DNA of 64,000 nt, taken from assembly GCA_019359125.1 (NCBI GenBank), contig JAHHHY010000001.1, forward strand, positions 744,001 to 808,000. The letters run 5' to 3'. The notes under the pieces were generated by a model, which was not told the DNA's origin, made no database searches, and saw only the letters and a program-made list of their open reading frames with translations. The translations under genes were made by a program, and so were the position numbers. This DNA is from Pleurocapsa minor GSE-CHR-MK 17-07R (GTDB lineage: Bacteria; Chloroflexota; Anaerolineae; Aggregatilineales; Phototrophicaceae). Positions within the stretch are counted from its first letter, which is position 1; each line of letters opens with the position of its first letter. Shown here piece by piece: positions 56,401 to 64,000 of this stretch.

Positions 56401-58120
56401 CGGCCAGGGCGCCAAACCAGGCGAAGGCGGCCAGCTTCCCGGCTACAAAGTCACCGAACAGGTGGCGCTGGCCCGCCACACCACGCCCGGCGTCGACCTG
56501 ATCTCGCCGAGCAACAATCACGACCTGTACTCGATTGAAGACCTGGCCCAGCTGATCGACGAGCTGAAGACAGCCAATCCGAAGGCGAAAGTCTCGGTCA
56601 AGATCCCGGTTGTGCCCGGCGTCGGCATTATCGCGGTCGGCATCGCCAAAGCCGGCGCGGATGTCATCAACATCACCGGCTACGAAGGCGGCACTGGCGC
56701 GGCCCGTGCGCACTCACTGCGCCATGTGGGCCTGCCTGCCGAAATTGGCGTGTGGCTGGCGCATCGCGCGCTGACCGAAAGCGGCCTGCGCGAAGACGTG
56801 GAGCTGTGGGTCGACGGCGGCATGAAGAGCGGCCGCGATGTCGTCAAGATGCTGTGCCTGGGCGCCAACCGCGTCGGCTTTGGCACGATGGCCATGGTGG
56901 CGGTGGGCTGTACGATCTGCCGCAAGTGTCATGAGGGCACCTGCCACGTCGGCATCACCACGCACATCAAGACCAAAGAAGAGGCGCTGGACAAAGGCAT
57001 TAAGCACTTTGAACCGCGTGACTATGACAACTCAGTACAGGGCATCGTGAACGTGTTCAACCTGCTGGCGGAAGACATCCGCCGCTGGACGGCCGCGCTC
57101 GGCTACACCCGTGCGCAGGACCTGGTAGGCCATGCCGAGCTGCTGGAACAGGTGGCGATGCATGACCAGATCGACCTGACCCCGCTGACGCAGTCGGTGC
57201 CGTCGGTGACCAAGCGCGCTCCCCTGCCGGGCGTCGGCACGCGCCTGGCACGCCCGCGCAACACCCTGAGCAAGCAGATCACATCGCTGATCGCCGAGCG
57301 CGTCGAGTATGGCGACAATGAAATTACCTATGACGATGAGCAGGTGATGGCGATGGACCGCGCACTGGGAACGCACCTGTCGGGCGCGCTGCAGCGTGGT
57401 GAAATCGACACGGCCAATCTGACCGCCGTGCATCTGAGCTTCAGCAACTCGGCAGTGCCCGGCAACGGCCTGGCGGCGTTCATCGACGCGCCTGTGGATG
57501 TGCTGGTGGAGGGCGGCGCGCAGGACGGCGTAGGCAAGTGTGCCCGCGGCGGCACCGTGGCCGTGCTGAAAGGCCTGAACCACAACGGCCAGCGCCTCGA
57601 TGGTTCTGTCGGCAAGAGCTTCGCCTACGGCGCGCAGGGTGGCCGCTTCATCGTGCAGGGGAACGCCGACACACGCGCGTGCATCCGCCTCAGCGGCGCA
57701 GATGTCGTCTTCGGCGGGGAAATCAAGCATCCGCTGCGCGATGAGCTGGGCGGACTGGCGGCGCGCTCTAACCTGAAAGGCTACGCCTGCGAGTATATGA
57801 CCTCTGGCCGCGTGCTGGTGCTGGGCGATCCCGGCCCGTGGATGTGCGCAGGCATGAGCGGCGGCGCGATCTATCAGCGCGTGCAACCGGAAATGGGCCT
57901 GACCATCCAGGCGCTGGAACGCCGCATCGCCAAAGGTGCCATCGTGGAAATCACGCGCCTGGATGAGCAGGGCATCGCCGATGTGCGCGACCTGCTTGGC
58001 TTCTACATCACCACGCTGGTGCAGTACAACCAGGGCGAAGAAGTGGCCCACCTGCATTCGCTGCTGGCGCGCCCCGGTGAGTATTTCGTCCGTATCGCTC
58101 CGCCGCCGCGCGTACAGTAA
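53420..58120 (+). CDS. gltB: Glutamate synthase large subunit (GltB-type)
   Basis: Makes two glutamates from glutamine and 2-oxoglutarate. The 1566-residue protein has the full domain order. First is a class II glutamine amidotransferase (about 27-430, nucleophile Cys27 in ERDACALIC, with HARYSTNT and GHNGEFNT). The central domain (about 500-790) is followed by the FMN barrel (about 880-1200) with GGTGAARAHS and a [3Fe-4S] cysteine set CTICRKCHEGTC, then the GXGXG beta-helix domain (about 1290-1480). Odd points: 26 residues precede Cys27; an Ala-rich, low-complexity insertion sits near residues 455-495; no gltD lies nearby, so the electron donor is unknown. Two PucR-type regulators flank it. 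Confidence 0.92.
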   Translation: MDQHEPPSADMGLWPLHSEDTRERDACALICSVRKGGQATHGNVKRTIEALARMGHRTGFVDGEGDGVGIMTDIPRQLWAKTLALKGMRSSLAIDPNFWVAHVMVPADQRANAAQIIESIAHTLSDAGLEVLVEQPGKTDRRVLGRSAERNEPAFWQLAGLNGRTPPDKLESLLYRLQTQIERETGVHFPSFSSRSVVYKVQGTVEILRRYYPELRDPEYASTVTLGHARYSTNTNPIFERVQPFNVIGHNGEFNTISRFRLEASMLGVNLDPNNSDSQDIDGMIDALCQQFGLDLIEAMEYIFPPFSHDLMDNATEIHQMYQNIRGAFGPFAQGPAAVAARVGDQCVFSVDALGLRPLWFGETEKEYFASSERGVYPLDMMSADPKPLAPGEKIALIIKPGRSIEVLDYPAIQRHVYQRSRDRGMFDPTGTSTGEWKLSGNGAPRPNPYAGRPQMPNGGGTIRTGALTATAAQAAAVAVAAVAAPGSPLWKQKVAGINATTMAALGWERYHTQVVESLAETNKELVGSLGWDGPVGAISKTRVNIADFFKETVAVVTNPAIDRERERAQFSSTVYLGPRPELGYANHPDDICIALDIPLLVGGLNELGDEALLKSVAAKHGTRTVDDVLAAFGERAVVLQMTAGINERIEEGLNRLKAAAIDAVLHGAQLIVLDDTAALDGRELWIDPLLAVAAVDRALRESDTSPNLRRQTGLVLRSGALRDLHDVTMALGLGANALVPYALYAVGLGIAPRPPREPLAEEEAFKRLSNVVGALIGGLQKVTSTIGCHELRGYGLSFSSIGLSTAIADIFGTANYFGSAERGLTWSGLKAGAEIRAAEMRGEKAVKLENPDRLYPKMWKKVEDIALGEMTLEEYEPAMLALEKEMPVAPRHLIGLRVTDSPVSPADVDLTIAGHDLPILIGAMSFGSQGELAYTAYGEAAAKLNILCVNGEGGELPHMMGRFPRNRGNQIASARFGVNIEFLNSCDFLEIKIGQGAKPGEGGQLPGYKVTEQVALARHTTPGVDLISPSNNHDLYSIEDLAQLIDELKTANPKAKVSVKIPVVPGVGIIAVGIAKAGADVINITGYEGGTGAARAHSLRHVGLPAEIGVWLAHRALTESGLREDVELWVDGGMKSGRDVVKMLCLGANRVGFGTMAMVAVGCTICRKCHEGTCHVGITTHIKTKEEALDKGIKHFEPRDYDNSVQGIVNVFNLLAEDIRRWTAALGYTRAQDLVGHAELLEQVAMHDQIDLTPLTQSVPSVTKRAPLPGVGTRLARPRNTLSKQITSLIAERVEYGDNEITYDDEQVMAMDRALGTHLSGALQRGEIDTANLTAVHLSFSNSAVPGNGLAAFIDAPVDVLVEGGAQDGVGKCARGGTVAVLKGLNHNGQRLDGSVGKSFAYGAQGGRFIVQGNADTRACIRLSGADVVFGGEIKHPLRDELGGLAARSNLKGYACEYMTSGRVLVLGDPGPWMCAGMSGGAIYQRVQPEMGLTIQALERRIAKGAIVEITRLDEQGIADVRDLLGFYITTLVQYNQGEEVAHLHSLLARPGEYFVRIAPPPRVQ

Positions 58121-58125
58121 AACAC

Positions 58126-58165
58126 AAGAGGGGAAGCATCCAGTGTGTCAGATGCTTCCCCTCTT
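58126..58165. terminator. gltB terminator
   Basis: A 15-bp stem AAGAGGGGAAGCATC/GATGCTTCCCCTCTT (58126-58140, 58151-58165) six bases after the gltB stop. Confidence 0.8.
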
Positions 58166-58205
58166 AAATTCTTGTGGAACGGGTCGGTCAAACGGATATC
58201 TTTTC

Positions 58206-58249
58206 AAAAAAATGGAGGAAGCCGACCCTGTTGAGCGGGCCGGCTCCTC
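58206..58249 (-). terminator. Terminator of the 65-residue protein gene
   Basis: On the minus strand GGAGCCG-g-CCC / GGG-t-CGGCTTCC forms a stem with small mismatches, followed after TCCA by a run of seven T. Confidence 0.6.
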
Positions 58250-58278
58250 AACTAATGAGACGCAGGCACTATGTCGCT

Positions 58279-58476
58279 TTACTTGGCGACTTCGTACTTG
58301 GCCTTTTCCCAGTCCGCCTTGCTGACGAACTTGGTGAGGGTGCGGCCGTCGTGCTCGCCGCGCAGACCGTAACGAGTCTGGCCGGTCTTGGTGGTGAAGG
58401 TGGTCTTCTTGACGCTCTTCTCGTCCACCTGAACCTTCGTACGGGTCTTGACGTCGTAGAATTCAACCTTAGCCAT
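58279..58476 (-). CDS. Small basic protein of unknown function (65 aa)
   Basis: A 65-residue, Lys-rich protein starting MAKVEFYDVKTRTKVQVDEK and rich in Thr/Lys strands, ending in WEKAKYEVAK. It has a textbook ribosome site (AGGAG seven bases before the ATG), a TATATT -10-like box upstream in an A/T-rich region and its own terminator, so it is very likely expressed. No cysteine or membrane segment. It could be a small nucleic-acid or ribosome-associated protein, judging only by size and charge. Confidence 0.7.
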   Translation of the reverse strand: MAKVEFYDVKTRTKVQVDEKSVKKTTFTTKTGQTRYGLRGEHDGRTLTKFVSKADWEKAKYEVAK

Positions 58477-58653
58477 GGTAAGACTCCTTGTGTGGCTTGT
58501 GAAAGAAAAAACCTATTACCAAAATTGAATATACCATAGGATTTTCGTCTTGTGTCAGGGAAAACACGGGAAAACAGTTTGTAATTCGTTATAAAGCATC
58601 ATAATAGCAGTATTAAACACAAACTTTTACTCATATTTACGCTTTTCCCCGTG

Positions 58654-60294
58654 TCATCCCGTGGGAATTGTGGCCAGAACGCGCTGGACTTTTAAGGCCA
58701 GATGAAGGATCAGGCGATTATCGGCATCATTCAGGTCCAGCCCTGTCAATTCAGCGATTCTGTCTAAACGATAAACGAGCGTGTTGCGGTGCACATCCAG
58801 GTCGGTGGCCGCTTTCGCCAGATTCCCATTTGCCTCAAAAAAGCCATTCAGCGTGCGAATAAGGTCCCCCTGCTTGCGGTCGTCATGCTCCACCAGCGCG
58901 CCCAGTGTCTCGGCGTAAAAGCGGCGCATCTGTTCCAGATTGCGCTCTTTCAGCGCCAGCAGCAGTTGAAACAGCTTCAGGTCCCCATAAAACGTCGTTT
59001 GTTCGCGGTCACCTAACTGATTGGCGATGCTGACGGCATCTTTCGCCTCACGGTAGGCTTCGCGCAGGGCGGATAACCCCAACGCCGGGCGGCTGATGCC
59101 AGACGCGACCAGGCCGCTGGGCGTGCGGGTGGCCAATTGTGCACGCACCTCGTCCACCATGCGCCGCACGCGCATCACCTGGGAAGCATTCTCCAGCGGA
59201 TACAGCGCGACGATCACGTCCACATACTGCCCGGCAGCGCCATTCACCTGCCTGCGCGCCTGGTCATCGCGCACCAGCGGTATCAGCGATTCCAGCGGCA
59301 GGCTGGTGCCCTGCTCCGTCAGCGCCCGATAGACCGCCACCATGTACAGCGTGCCGGGGTCAAAGCCGGCCTGCTGGGCGCGCGTGGTCAGCATGTCATC
59401 GTCTGCAGGGGTGCCGCTCAGCCACATCTGCACCCAGTCACCACGGGCCTGCTCCACCGCAAAAGCAATGGCACGGCTCTTGGCCAGCTCGATCGCGCAC
59501 ACATCCGCCCCATAGGCCAGCACCAATCGGTCAAATTCATCAATCTGCTCGTGATTGTCTACAAGTGACAAATAGCCGGCGACGCGCTTTTCCACCTTCA
59601 GTACAGTGGTATGTCCCAGCGGCGACTGCACGATCATGCCCTCGCCGCTGGGCGCCTCGCGCAGCAGCCAGTTCTGGAACGCGCCATAGGGCAGACTTTG
59701 CAGCAGCGTGCGGCCGCCCGCGCCAGGCCGACGCGCCACATTGGGATACACCTGCGCCATCAGCACGCCCGCGTCATCATGCACGACGACCGGCTTGGCT
59801 GTGGCACGCGCCAGAATCTGCAGCAGGCTGTTGAAGTCGCGATTCTCAGCGGCCAGCCGCGTCAGCTGGCGTTGAATCTCAATCGCACGCTGCTGCATCT
59901 GCGCCTTGTGATTGATAATCAGCGTGTTCACGGCACGCTCGACGCGTGGCAGACTGCTGTCTTCGGGCAGCACCAGCAGCGCGATATTCACGTCAGACGC
60001 GGCATTGGCCGCCGCATTGGTCACATCTTCCTGCACGGCCAGCGCGGTCACGCCCGCATTGGCCAGTGAACGGATGACCTCGGCCAGCGTGATGCGGCTG
60101 TCATAGCTGCGCAGCACATCCATGCTGACCAATGCCAGTTCGCCGCCATAAATATCGGGGAAAGCGGGAGGCTGGGCGCGCACGGTCACCGCATAGGTCA
60201 CGGTCTGGTCCGGGGAGCCCGTGACCAGCGTGGTGCCCAGCGGCAGGGCAAACTGGATAAGCGCCTGAATCGTTACGCTGTTGGTTTCCGTCAC
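58654..60294 (-). CDS. PucR-family transcriptional regulator, downstream of gltB
   Basis: A 546-residue paralogue of the regulator at 51542, starting at GTG 60294. The layout is the same: N-terminal PucR domain (ALIQFALPLGTTLVTGSPDQ), GAF-like middle (SLLQILARATAKPVVVHDDA), CdaR-like domain and C-terminal helix-turn-helix (LNGFFEANGNLAKAATDLDV, HRNTLVYRLDRI). The N-terminal domain is clearly diverged from the paralogue, suggesting a different ligand. With the other copy it brackets gltB. Confidence 0.9.
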   Translation of the reverse strand: MTETNSVTIQALIQFALPLGTTLVTGSPDQTVTYAVTVRAQPPAFPDIYGGELALVSMDVLRSYDSRITLAEVIRSLANAGVTALAVQEDVTNAAANAASDVNIALLVLPEDSSLPRVERAVNTLIINHKAQMQQRAIEIQRQLTRLAAENRDFNSLLQILARATAKPVVVHDDAGVLMAQVYPNVARRPGAGGRTLLQSLPYGAFQNWLLREAPSGEGMIVQSPLGHTTVLKVEKRVAGYLSLVDNHEQIDEFDRLVLAYGADVCAIELAKSRAIAFAVEQARGDWVQMWLSGTPADDDMLTTRAQQAGFDPGTLYMVAVYRALTEQGTSLPLESLIPLVRDDQARRQVNGAAGQYVDVIVALYPLENASQVMRVRRMVDEVRAQLATRTPSGLVASGISRPALGLSALREAYREAKDAVSIANQLGDREQTTFYGDLKLFQLLLALKERNLEQMRRFYAETLGALVEHDDRKQGDLIRTLNGFFEANGNLAKAATDLDVHRNTLVYRLDRIAELTGLDLNDADNRLILHLALKVQRVLATIPTG

Positions 60295-60419
60295 TTTGTC
60301 TAAAATTCCCGAATTCCGCCATCCATACAGTTCATTTTAACGAATGACCTGTCGGTACTTTAGAACGAAATCCCCGAACATGGCGCAAGCTATTTTGTGA
60401 CAAATAACCAAAACAAACA

Positions 60420-60466
60420 CAAAGCAGGTCGGGAACGCCTGTTTTTCAGGGTCCCGACCTGCTTTG
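60420..60466 (-). terminator. ileS terminator
   Basis: A 15-bp stem CAAAGCAGGTCGGGA/TCCCGACCTGCTTTG (60420-60434, 60452-60466); on the minus strand it is followed by TGTTTGTTTT. It lies just after the ileS stop. Confidence 0.75.
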
Positions 60467-60486
60467 TTGTGAGATTACACCAAAAG

Positions 60487-63400
60487 CTATTGAACGCGGC
60501 TGATGCTCAGCGTCAGCGTTTCGCCTTCGATGCTGGTGTCTTTCTTCGGATCGCCAGACGGGTCTGGCCCGAAGGTGGCGCGATGCGCGCCGTTGGACGC
60601 ATCACCGGCCGTCAGCGATATGGCCAGCGTCTCCGTCTGGATGTAGTCGGCAAAGCGCGTGATTGCCCCGGTCAGGCGTTCGCCCGCGGCAAACTGCACG
60701 GTGATATTGTCGCTGATGTTGAAATCGGCATCGCGGCGCATCGTCTGGATGCGGCGCACGACTTCACGCGCCAGCCCTTCCTGCACCAAGTCTTCGTTCA
60801 GCGTGGTCTCGATTGCCGCGACATAGCCGCCATCTTCTGCGACCGCATAGCCTTCCTTCGCCAGGCGCTTGACTTCGCATTCCGCCGGCGTCACTTCGTA
60901 GTCAGTTCCGTCCAGCGAGACGATCACGTTTTCGCCGCGCAGCAGCGTCTCGGCATAGCGGCGCACGTCTTCAGCATCGCCTTCACGCAGCAGCTTCTGG
61001 ATGCGCGGGAATTCCTTGCCGAATTTCTTGCCCAGCACGCTGGGCAGCGGATTCAGCTTGTATCCGACAATGCCGGAGGCGTCCTGCATCACGCCCATAT
61101 CCTTGACATTCAGTTCGCTCAAGATCAGGTCGCGCAGGCGGCCCACCGTCTCGGATTCCTTCGCATCGCGCACCGAGAACAGCGCCTTCGCCAGCGGCTG
61201 ACGCACGCCGATATTGACGGACTCGCGGGCCGCGCGCCCCAGGCTGACCAGACGCTGCGCCAGGCGCATTTCGTCAATCAGCGCACGGTTGATGAGCGAG
61301 CTGTCGGCATCCGGGAACATCGCCAGGTGCACGCTTTCCGGCGCCGACTTGTCCACACCGGCCACCAGATTGCGATACAGCGCATCGGCCACAAACGGCA
61401 TCGCCGGGGCGATCAGCTTGCTGATGGTGACCAGGCACTCATACAGGGTGGCATACGCGCCGGCCTTGTCGGCATCGCTTTCGCTTTTCCAGAAACGGCG
61501 ACGGCTGAGGCGGACATACCAGTTGCTCAGGTTGTCCACAAACGCCTGAATCGGGCGCGTGGCACCAGGCACATCATAGCTGTCATAGGCCTCGCCAACC
61601 TGCTTCACCAGCTGATGCAGCTCGGCCAGCACCCACTGGTCCATCGGGTCGCGCTGGCTGACAGGCGGCACGGACTTGTCAGGCGTCCAGCCATCCAGAT
61701 TGGCATAGGTGACGAAGAAGCTGTAGGTGTTCCACAGCGTCAGCCAGTAGTTGCTCACCACCTTCCCCACCAGGTCCTTGGAGAAGCGGCGCGGCTCACC
61801 CGGAGGCCCGCTGGTGTACAGATACCAGCGGAAAGCATCAGCGCCGTGGACATTCATCACGTCCCACGGATCGATCACATTGCCCTTTGACTTGGACATC
61901 TTCTCGCCTTTTTCGTCGAGAATCAGCCCCAGACACACCACGTTGCGGAAGGTGGCCTGCTCAAACACCATCGTGCTGATCGAATGCAGCGTGTAGAACC
62001 AGCCACGCGTCTGGTCGACGGCCTCGCAGATGTAATCGGCCGGGAACTGCTGGGCGAACACATCCTGATTCTTGTGCGGATAGCCCCACTGCGCCACAGG
62101 CATGGCACCGCTGTCAAACCACACGTCGATGACTTCCGGCACACGGCGCATGATGCCGCCCTTGCCGCTGGGGTTCGGGAAGGTGATTTCATCCACATAC
62201 GGACGATGCAGGTCCAGCCCGGACAGCTCACGTCCAGCCAGTGCGCTCAGCTCGGCTACACTGCCAACGCAGATCGCTTCCCCGGTGGTCTCATCCACCC
62301 AGATCGGCAGCGTCGTGCCCCAGTAGCGTTCACGACCCAGCGCCCAGTCTTTCAGCTCGTTCAGCCAGTTGCCGAAACGGCCATCACGCACGTGGCCGGG
62401 CACCCAGTTGATCTTCTGATTTTCCGAGATCATTTTCTCGCGGTAATCCGTCGTGCGGATGAACCAGGTGTCGCGCGCGAAGTACAGCAGCGGCGTGCCA
62501 CAGCGCCAGCAGAACGGATACGTGTGCTCGTAGTCACCAGACTTGTACAGCAGGCCACGGCGGCGCAGGTCACGCGTGATTTCCGGGTCAGCATCTTTCA
62601 CCCACTGGCCGCGAAAGTCGCTCACGGCGTCGATGAAAGTGCCTTCCGACGAGACCGTCTGCAGCACAGGCAGGCCATACTGCTTGCCGATGCTCATGTC
62701 GTCCACGCCATAGGCAGGCGCAATATGCACCACACCCGAGCCATCGTCGGTGCTGACGAAGTCGCCCGAGACGACATAGGCATAGTCCTGTTCCACCGGC
62801 AGGAACGTATACAGCGGGCTGTAGTGCATGCCCAGCAGATCCTTGCCCTTCAGCTTCTTGACCACGCGATACTGTTCATGGTCTTTCAGCACATGGGCGA
62901 CGCGCGCCTCAGCCAGAATGAGCTGCTCGGTGCCTTCGCCATCCTGCGCGGGGCCTTCCACCTGCACGTAGTCGATGTTCTCGCCCACGGCGACGGCGAC
63001 GTTGGCAGGCAGCGTCCACGGGGTGGTCGTCCACACCAGGAAATACACACCCGGCTTGTCGCGCAGCGGGAAGCGCACATACACGCTGGGGTCACGCGTT
63101 TCCTTGTAGCCCAGCGCAACCTCGTGGCTGCTCAGCGGGGTGCCGCAGCGCGGGCAGTACGGAACGACCTTCAGTCCCTTGTACAGCAGGTCTTTCTGGT
63201 ACAACTGCTTCAGCACCCACCACACGCTCTCGATATAGTCGTTGGTGAAGGTGACATACGCGTTATCGAGATCGGTCCAGTAGGCCATGCGCTCGGTAAA
63301 GCGTTCCCAGGTGCCGATATTGCGCATCACAGCCGCACGGCACTTTTCGTTGAACGCGGCCACGCCGTATTCCTCAATCTCGTGCTTGTGCTCGAAACCG

Positions 63401-63699
63401 AGTTCCTTCTCGATCTGAAGCTCCACGGGCAGGCCGTGGGTATCCCAGCCGCCCTTGCGGACCGCGTGGAAGCCCCGCATCGTCTTATAGCGCGGGAAAA
63501 TGTCCTTGAATGCACGGGCCAGCACGTGGTGCACGCCCGGCTGACCATTGACCGTCGGCGGGCCTTCATACGTGACATAGCGCTCATTTCCTTCACGTTC
63601 CGTCATCGAACGCTGGAAGATGCGCTGCTCACGCCAGAAGTCCTGCTGTTCCTTCTCTAACTTCGGGATATCAACCTTCGGGTTGACTGCCTTAAACAT
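60487..63699 (-). CDS. ileS: Isoleucyl-tRNA synthetase, long (IleS2-like) type
   Basis: A 1070-residue class I synthetase. ATG 63699 has GGAG seven bases upstream and starts MFKAVNPKVDIPKLEK. The HIGH-type motif is PGVHHVLARAFKD, i.e. the HHxxAR-like form of the eukaryote-like IleRS2 group, and the KMSKS loop is KGEKMSKSKGNV. The CP1 editing domain is present (WTTTPWTLPANVAVAVG) with its Thr-rich motif. The C-terminal domain is long with no IleRS1-type zinc finger. IleRS2 enzymes are often naturally mupirocin-tolerant; whether this one is cannot be told. A small ORF with an ideal ribosome site lies upstream; no T-box is present. Confidence 0.95.
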   Translation of the reverse strand: MFKAVNPKVDIPKLEKEQQDFWREQRIFQRSMTEREGNERYVTYEGPPTVNGQPGVHHVLARAFKDIFPRYKTMRGFHAVRKGGWDTHGLPVELQIEKELGFEHKHEIEEYGVAAFNEKCRAAVMRNIGTWERFTERMAYWTDLDNAYVTFTNDYIESVWWVLKQLYQKDLLYKGLKVVPYCPRCGTPLSSHEVALGYKETRDPSVYVRFPLRDKPGVYFLVWTTTPWTLPANVAVAVGENIDYVQVEGPAQDGEGTEQLILAEARVAHVLKDHEQYRVVKKLKGKDLLGMHYSPLYTFLPVEQDYAYVVSGDFVSTDDGSGVVHIAPAYGVDDMSIGKQYGLPVLQTVSSEGTFIDAVSDFRGQWVKDADPEITRDLRRRGLLYKSGDYEHTYPFCWRCGTPLLYFARDTWFIRTTDYREKMISENQKINWVPGHVRDGRFGNWLNELKDWALGRERYWGTTLPIWVDETTGEAICVGSVAELSALAGRELSGLDLHRPYVDEITFPNPSGKGGIMRRVPEVIDVWFDSGAMPVAQWGYPHKNQDVFAQQFPADYICEAVDQTRGWFYTLHSISTMVFEQATFRNVVCLGLILDEKGEKMSKSKGNVIDPWDVMNVHGADAFRWYLYTSGPPGEPRRFSKDLVGKVVSNYWLTLWNTYSFFVTYANLDGWTPDKSVPPVSQRDPMDQWVLAELHQLVKQVGEAYDSYDVPGATRPIQAFVDNLSNWYVRLSRRRFWKSESDADKAGAYATLYECLVTISKLIAPAMPFVADALYRNLVAGVDKSAPESVHLAMFPDADSSLINRALIDEMRLAQRLVSLGRAARESVNIGVRQPLAKALFSVRDAKESETVGRLRDLILSELNVKDMGVMQDASGIVGYKLNPLPSVLGKKFGKEFPRIQKLLREGDAEDVRRYAETLLRGENVIVSLDGTDYEVTPAECEVKRLAKEGYAVAEDGGYVAAIETTLNEDLVQEGLAREVVRRIQTMRRDADFNISDNITVQFAAGERLTGAITRFADYIQTETLAISLTAGDASNGAHRATFGPDPSGDPKKDTSIEGETLTLSISRVQ

Positions 63700-63754
63700 C
63701 CTGATGCTCCATGTTGAATTGGGTTGCTTGCCGGGTTCTGTCCGTGCGCGATAA

Positions 63755-63811
63755 TCAGGCGTACAGGGCGCAGGCAATCACCCGCGACGGGAAAACGTCT
63801 TCCCAGATCAC
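63755..63811 (-). CDS. Putative 18-codon ORF upstream of ileS
   Basis: GTG 63811 opens MIWEDVFPSRVIACALYA and a stop. It is preceded at seven bases by AGGAGG inside AAGGAGGTGATTCC (63812-63825), a near-perfect complement to the 16S rRNA 3' end and the strongest ribosome site I noticed in the window. It ends 55 bases before the ileS ATG. Possibly a regulatory leader peptide; only two Ile codons are present (positions 2 and 12). It may instead be a standby ribosome site. Confidence 0.4.
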   Translation of the reverse strand: MIWEDVFPSRVIACALYA

Positions 63812-63862
63812 GGAATCACCTCCTTGTGGCGCATTAATCGATGTCGATAAAACAGGCGGTAA

Positions 63863-64000
63863 TTATGGCGCAGACGTGGCTTCCGGGGTAGTGTCTGTAT
63901 TCGATGAGCCAGCGCCCGACCAGAGCATTTCACGCACAACGCGCAGCATGGTGCCATCCCCCTCACCGCGCCCCACGATCGCCTCGTAGCGCAGGCTGAA
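63863..64000 (-). CDS. C-terminal end of an unidentified protein
   Basis: The last 45 codons of a minus-strand gene entering from the right edge: FSLRYEAIVGRGEGDGTMLR, then VVREMLWSGAGSSNTDTTPE and ATSAP before a TAA at 63863. The tail is Ser/Thr-rich and probably flexible. Too little is visible to name a family. It lies upstream of ileS on the same strand with a 50-base gap to the small ORF. Confidence 0.5.
   Translation of the reverse strand, partial: FSLRYEAIVGRGEGDGTMLRVVREMLWSGAGSSNTDTTPEATSAP

Noticed and set aside
63812-63825. Fragment of a 16S rRNA 3' end (plus-strand GGAATCACCTCCTT)
   Set aside because: Flanking sequence does not resemble rRNA; on the minus strand it is simply a strong Shine-Dalgarno sequence before a GTG.

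Overview
This window is a dense, GC-rich (roughly 60%) bacterial chromosome segment with short intergenic gaps, many ATGA start/stop overlaps and frequent GTG/TTG starts. Gene content points to Chloroflexota, probably Anaerolineae-like. That placement is an inference from the combination of PucR-type regulators, LCP and SH3b envelope proteins, several large GT39-type membrane glycosyltransferases, bacterial dynamins, a long IleS and an R2lox protein. There is no plasmid, prophage or insertion-sequence signature and no CRISPR array.

Left part (1-11.2 kb): aromatic amino acid synthesis. A partial DAHP synthase and an AroH-type chorismate mutase sit behind a promoter and a leader terminator. After an AT-richer GT39 gene comes a full leftward trp operon: trpE, a histidine-phosphatase-fold gene, trpG, trpD, trpC, trpF, trpB, a NUDIX gene and trpA. 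It is preceded by a tryptophan T-box leader (specifier UGG) and an 18-bp palindrome over the -35 box.

11.3-25 kb: two proteins of unknown function, then polX, an SH3b membrane protein, ligA and an RlmI-like methyltransferase. These are followed by a tyrosine-recombinase-fold protein that has lost its catalytic tyrosine, a LipM-like octanoyltransferase, an LCP protein, a structured RNA gene on the minus strand with 6S-like architecture, an aquaporin-family channel, aspS and a DUF4870-like membrane protein.

25-36.6 kb: a second GT39-type protein, an AAA+ ATPase divergent from a histone-deacetylase-family enzyme, and an operon of two dynamin-like GTPases plus MgtC. Divergent from that operon is an unusual GAF-GAF-diaminopimelate decarboxylase fusion. 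Two CAU-anticodon tRNAs follow (elongator Met-like and initiator fMet).

36.6-47.7 kb: uvrB, R2lox, an M29 aminopeptidase and tpx. Then comes the rpmH-rnpA-yidD-lipoprotein-yidC-jag cluster, extended by a PfkB kinase and an amidohydrolase. No dnaA or oriC is visible beside it.

47.7-64 kb: three genes of unknown function, a phosphofructokinase, and a large glutamate synthase (gltB) flanked by two PucR-type regulators. The window ends with a 65-residue protein, ileS with a small upstream ORF carrying an ideal Shine-Dalgarno sequence, and the 3' end of an unidentified gene.
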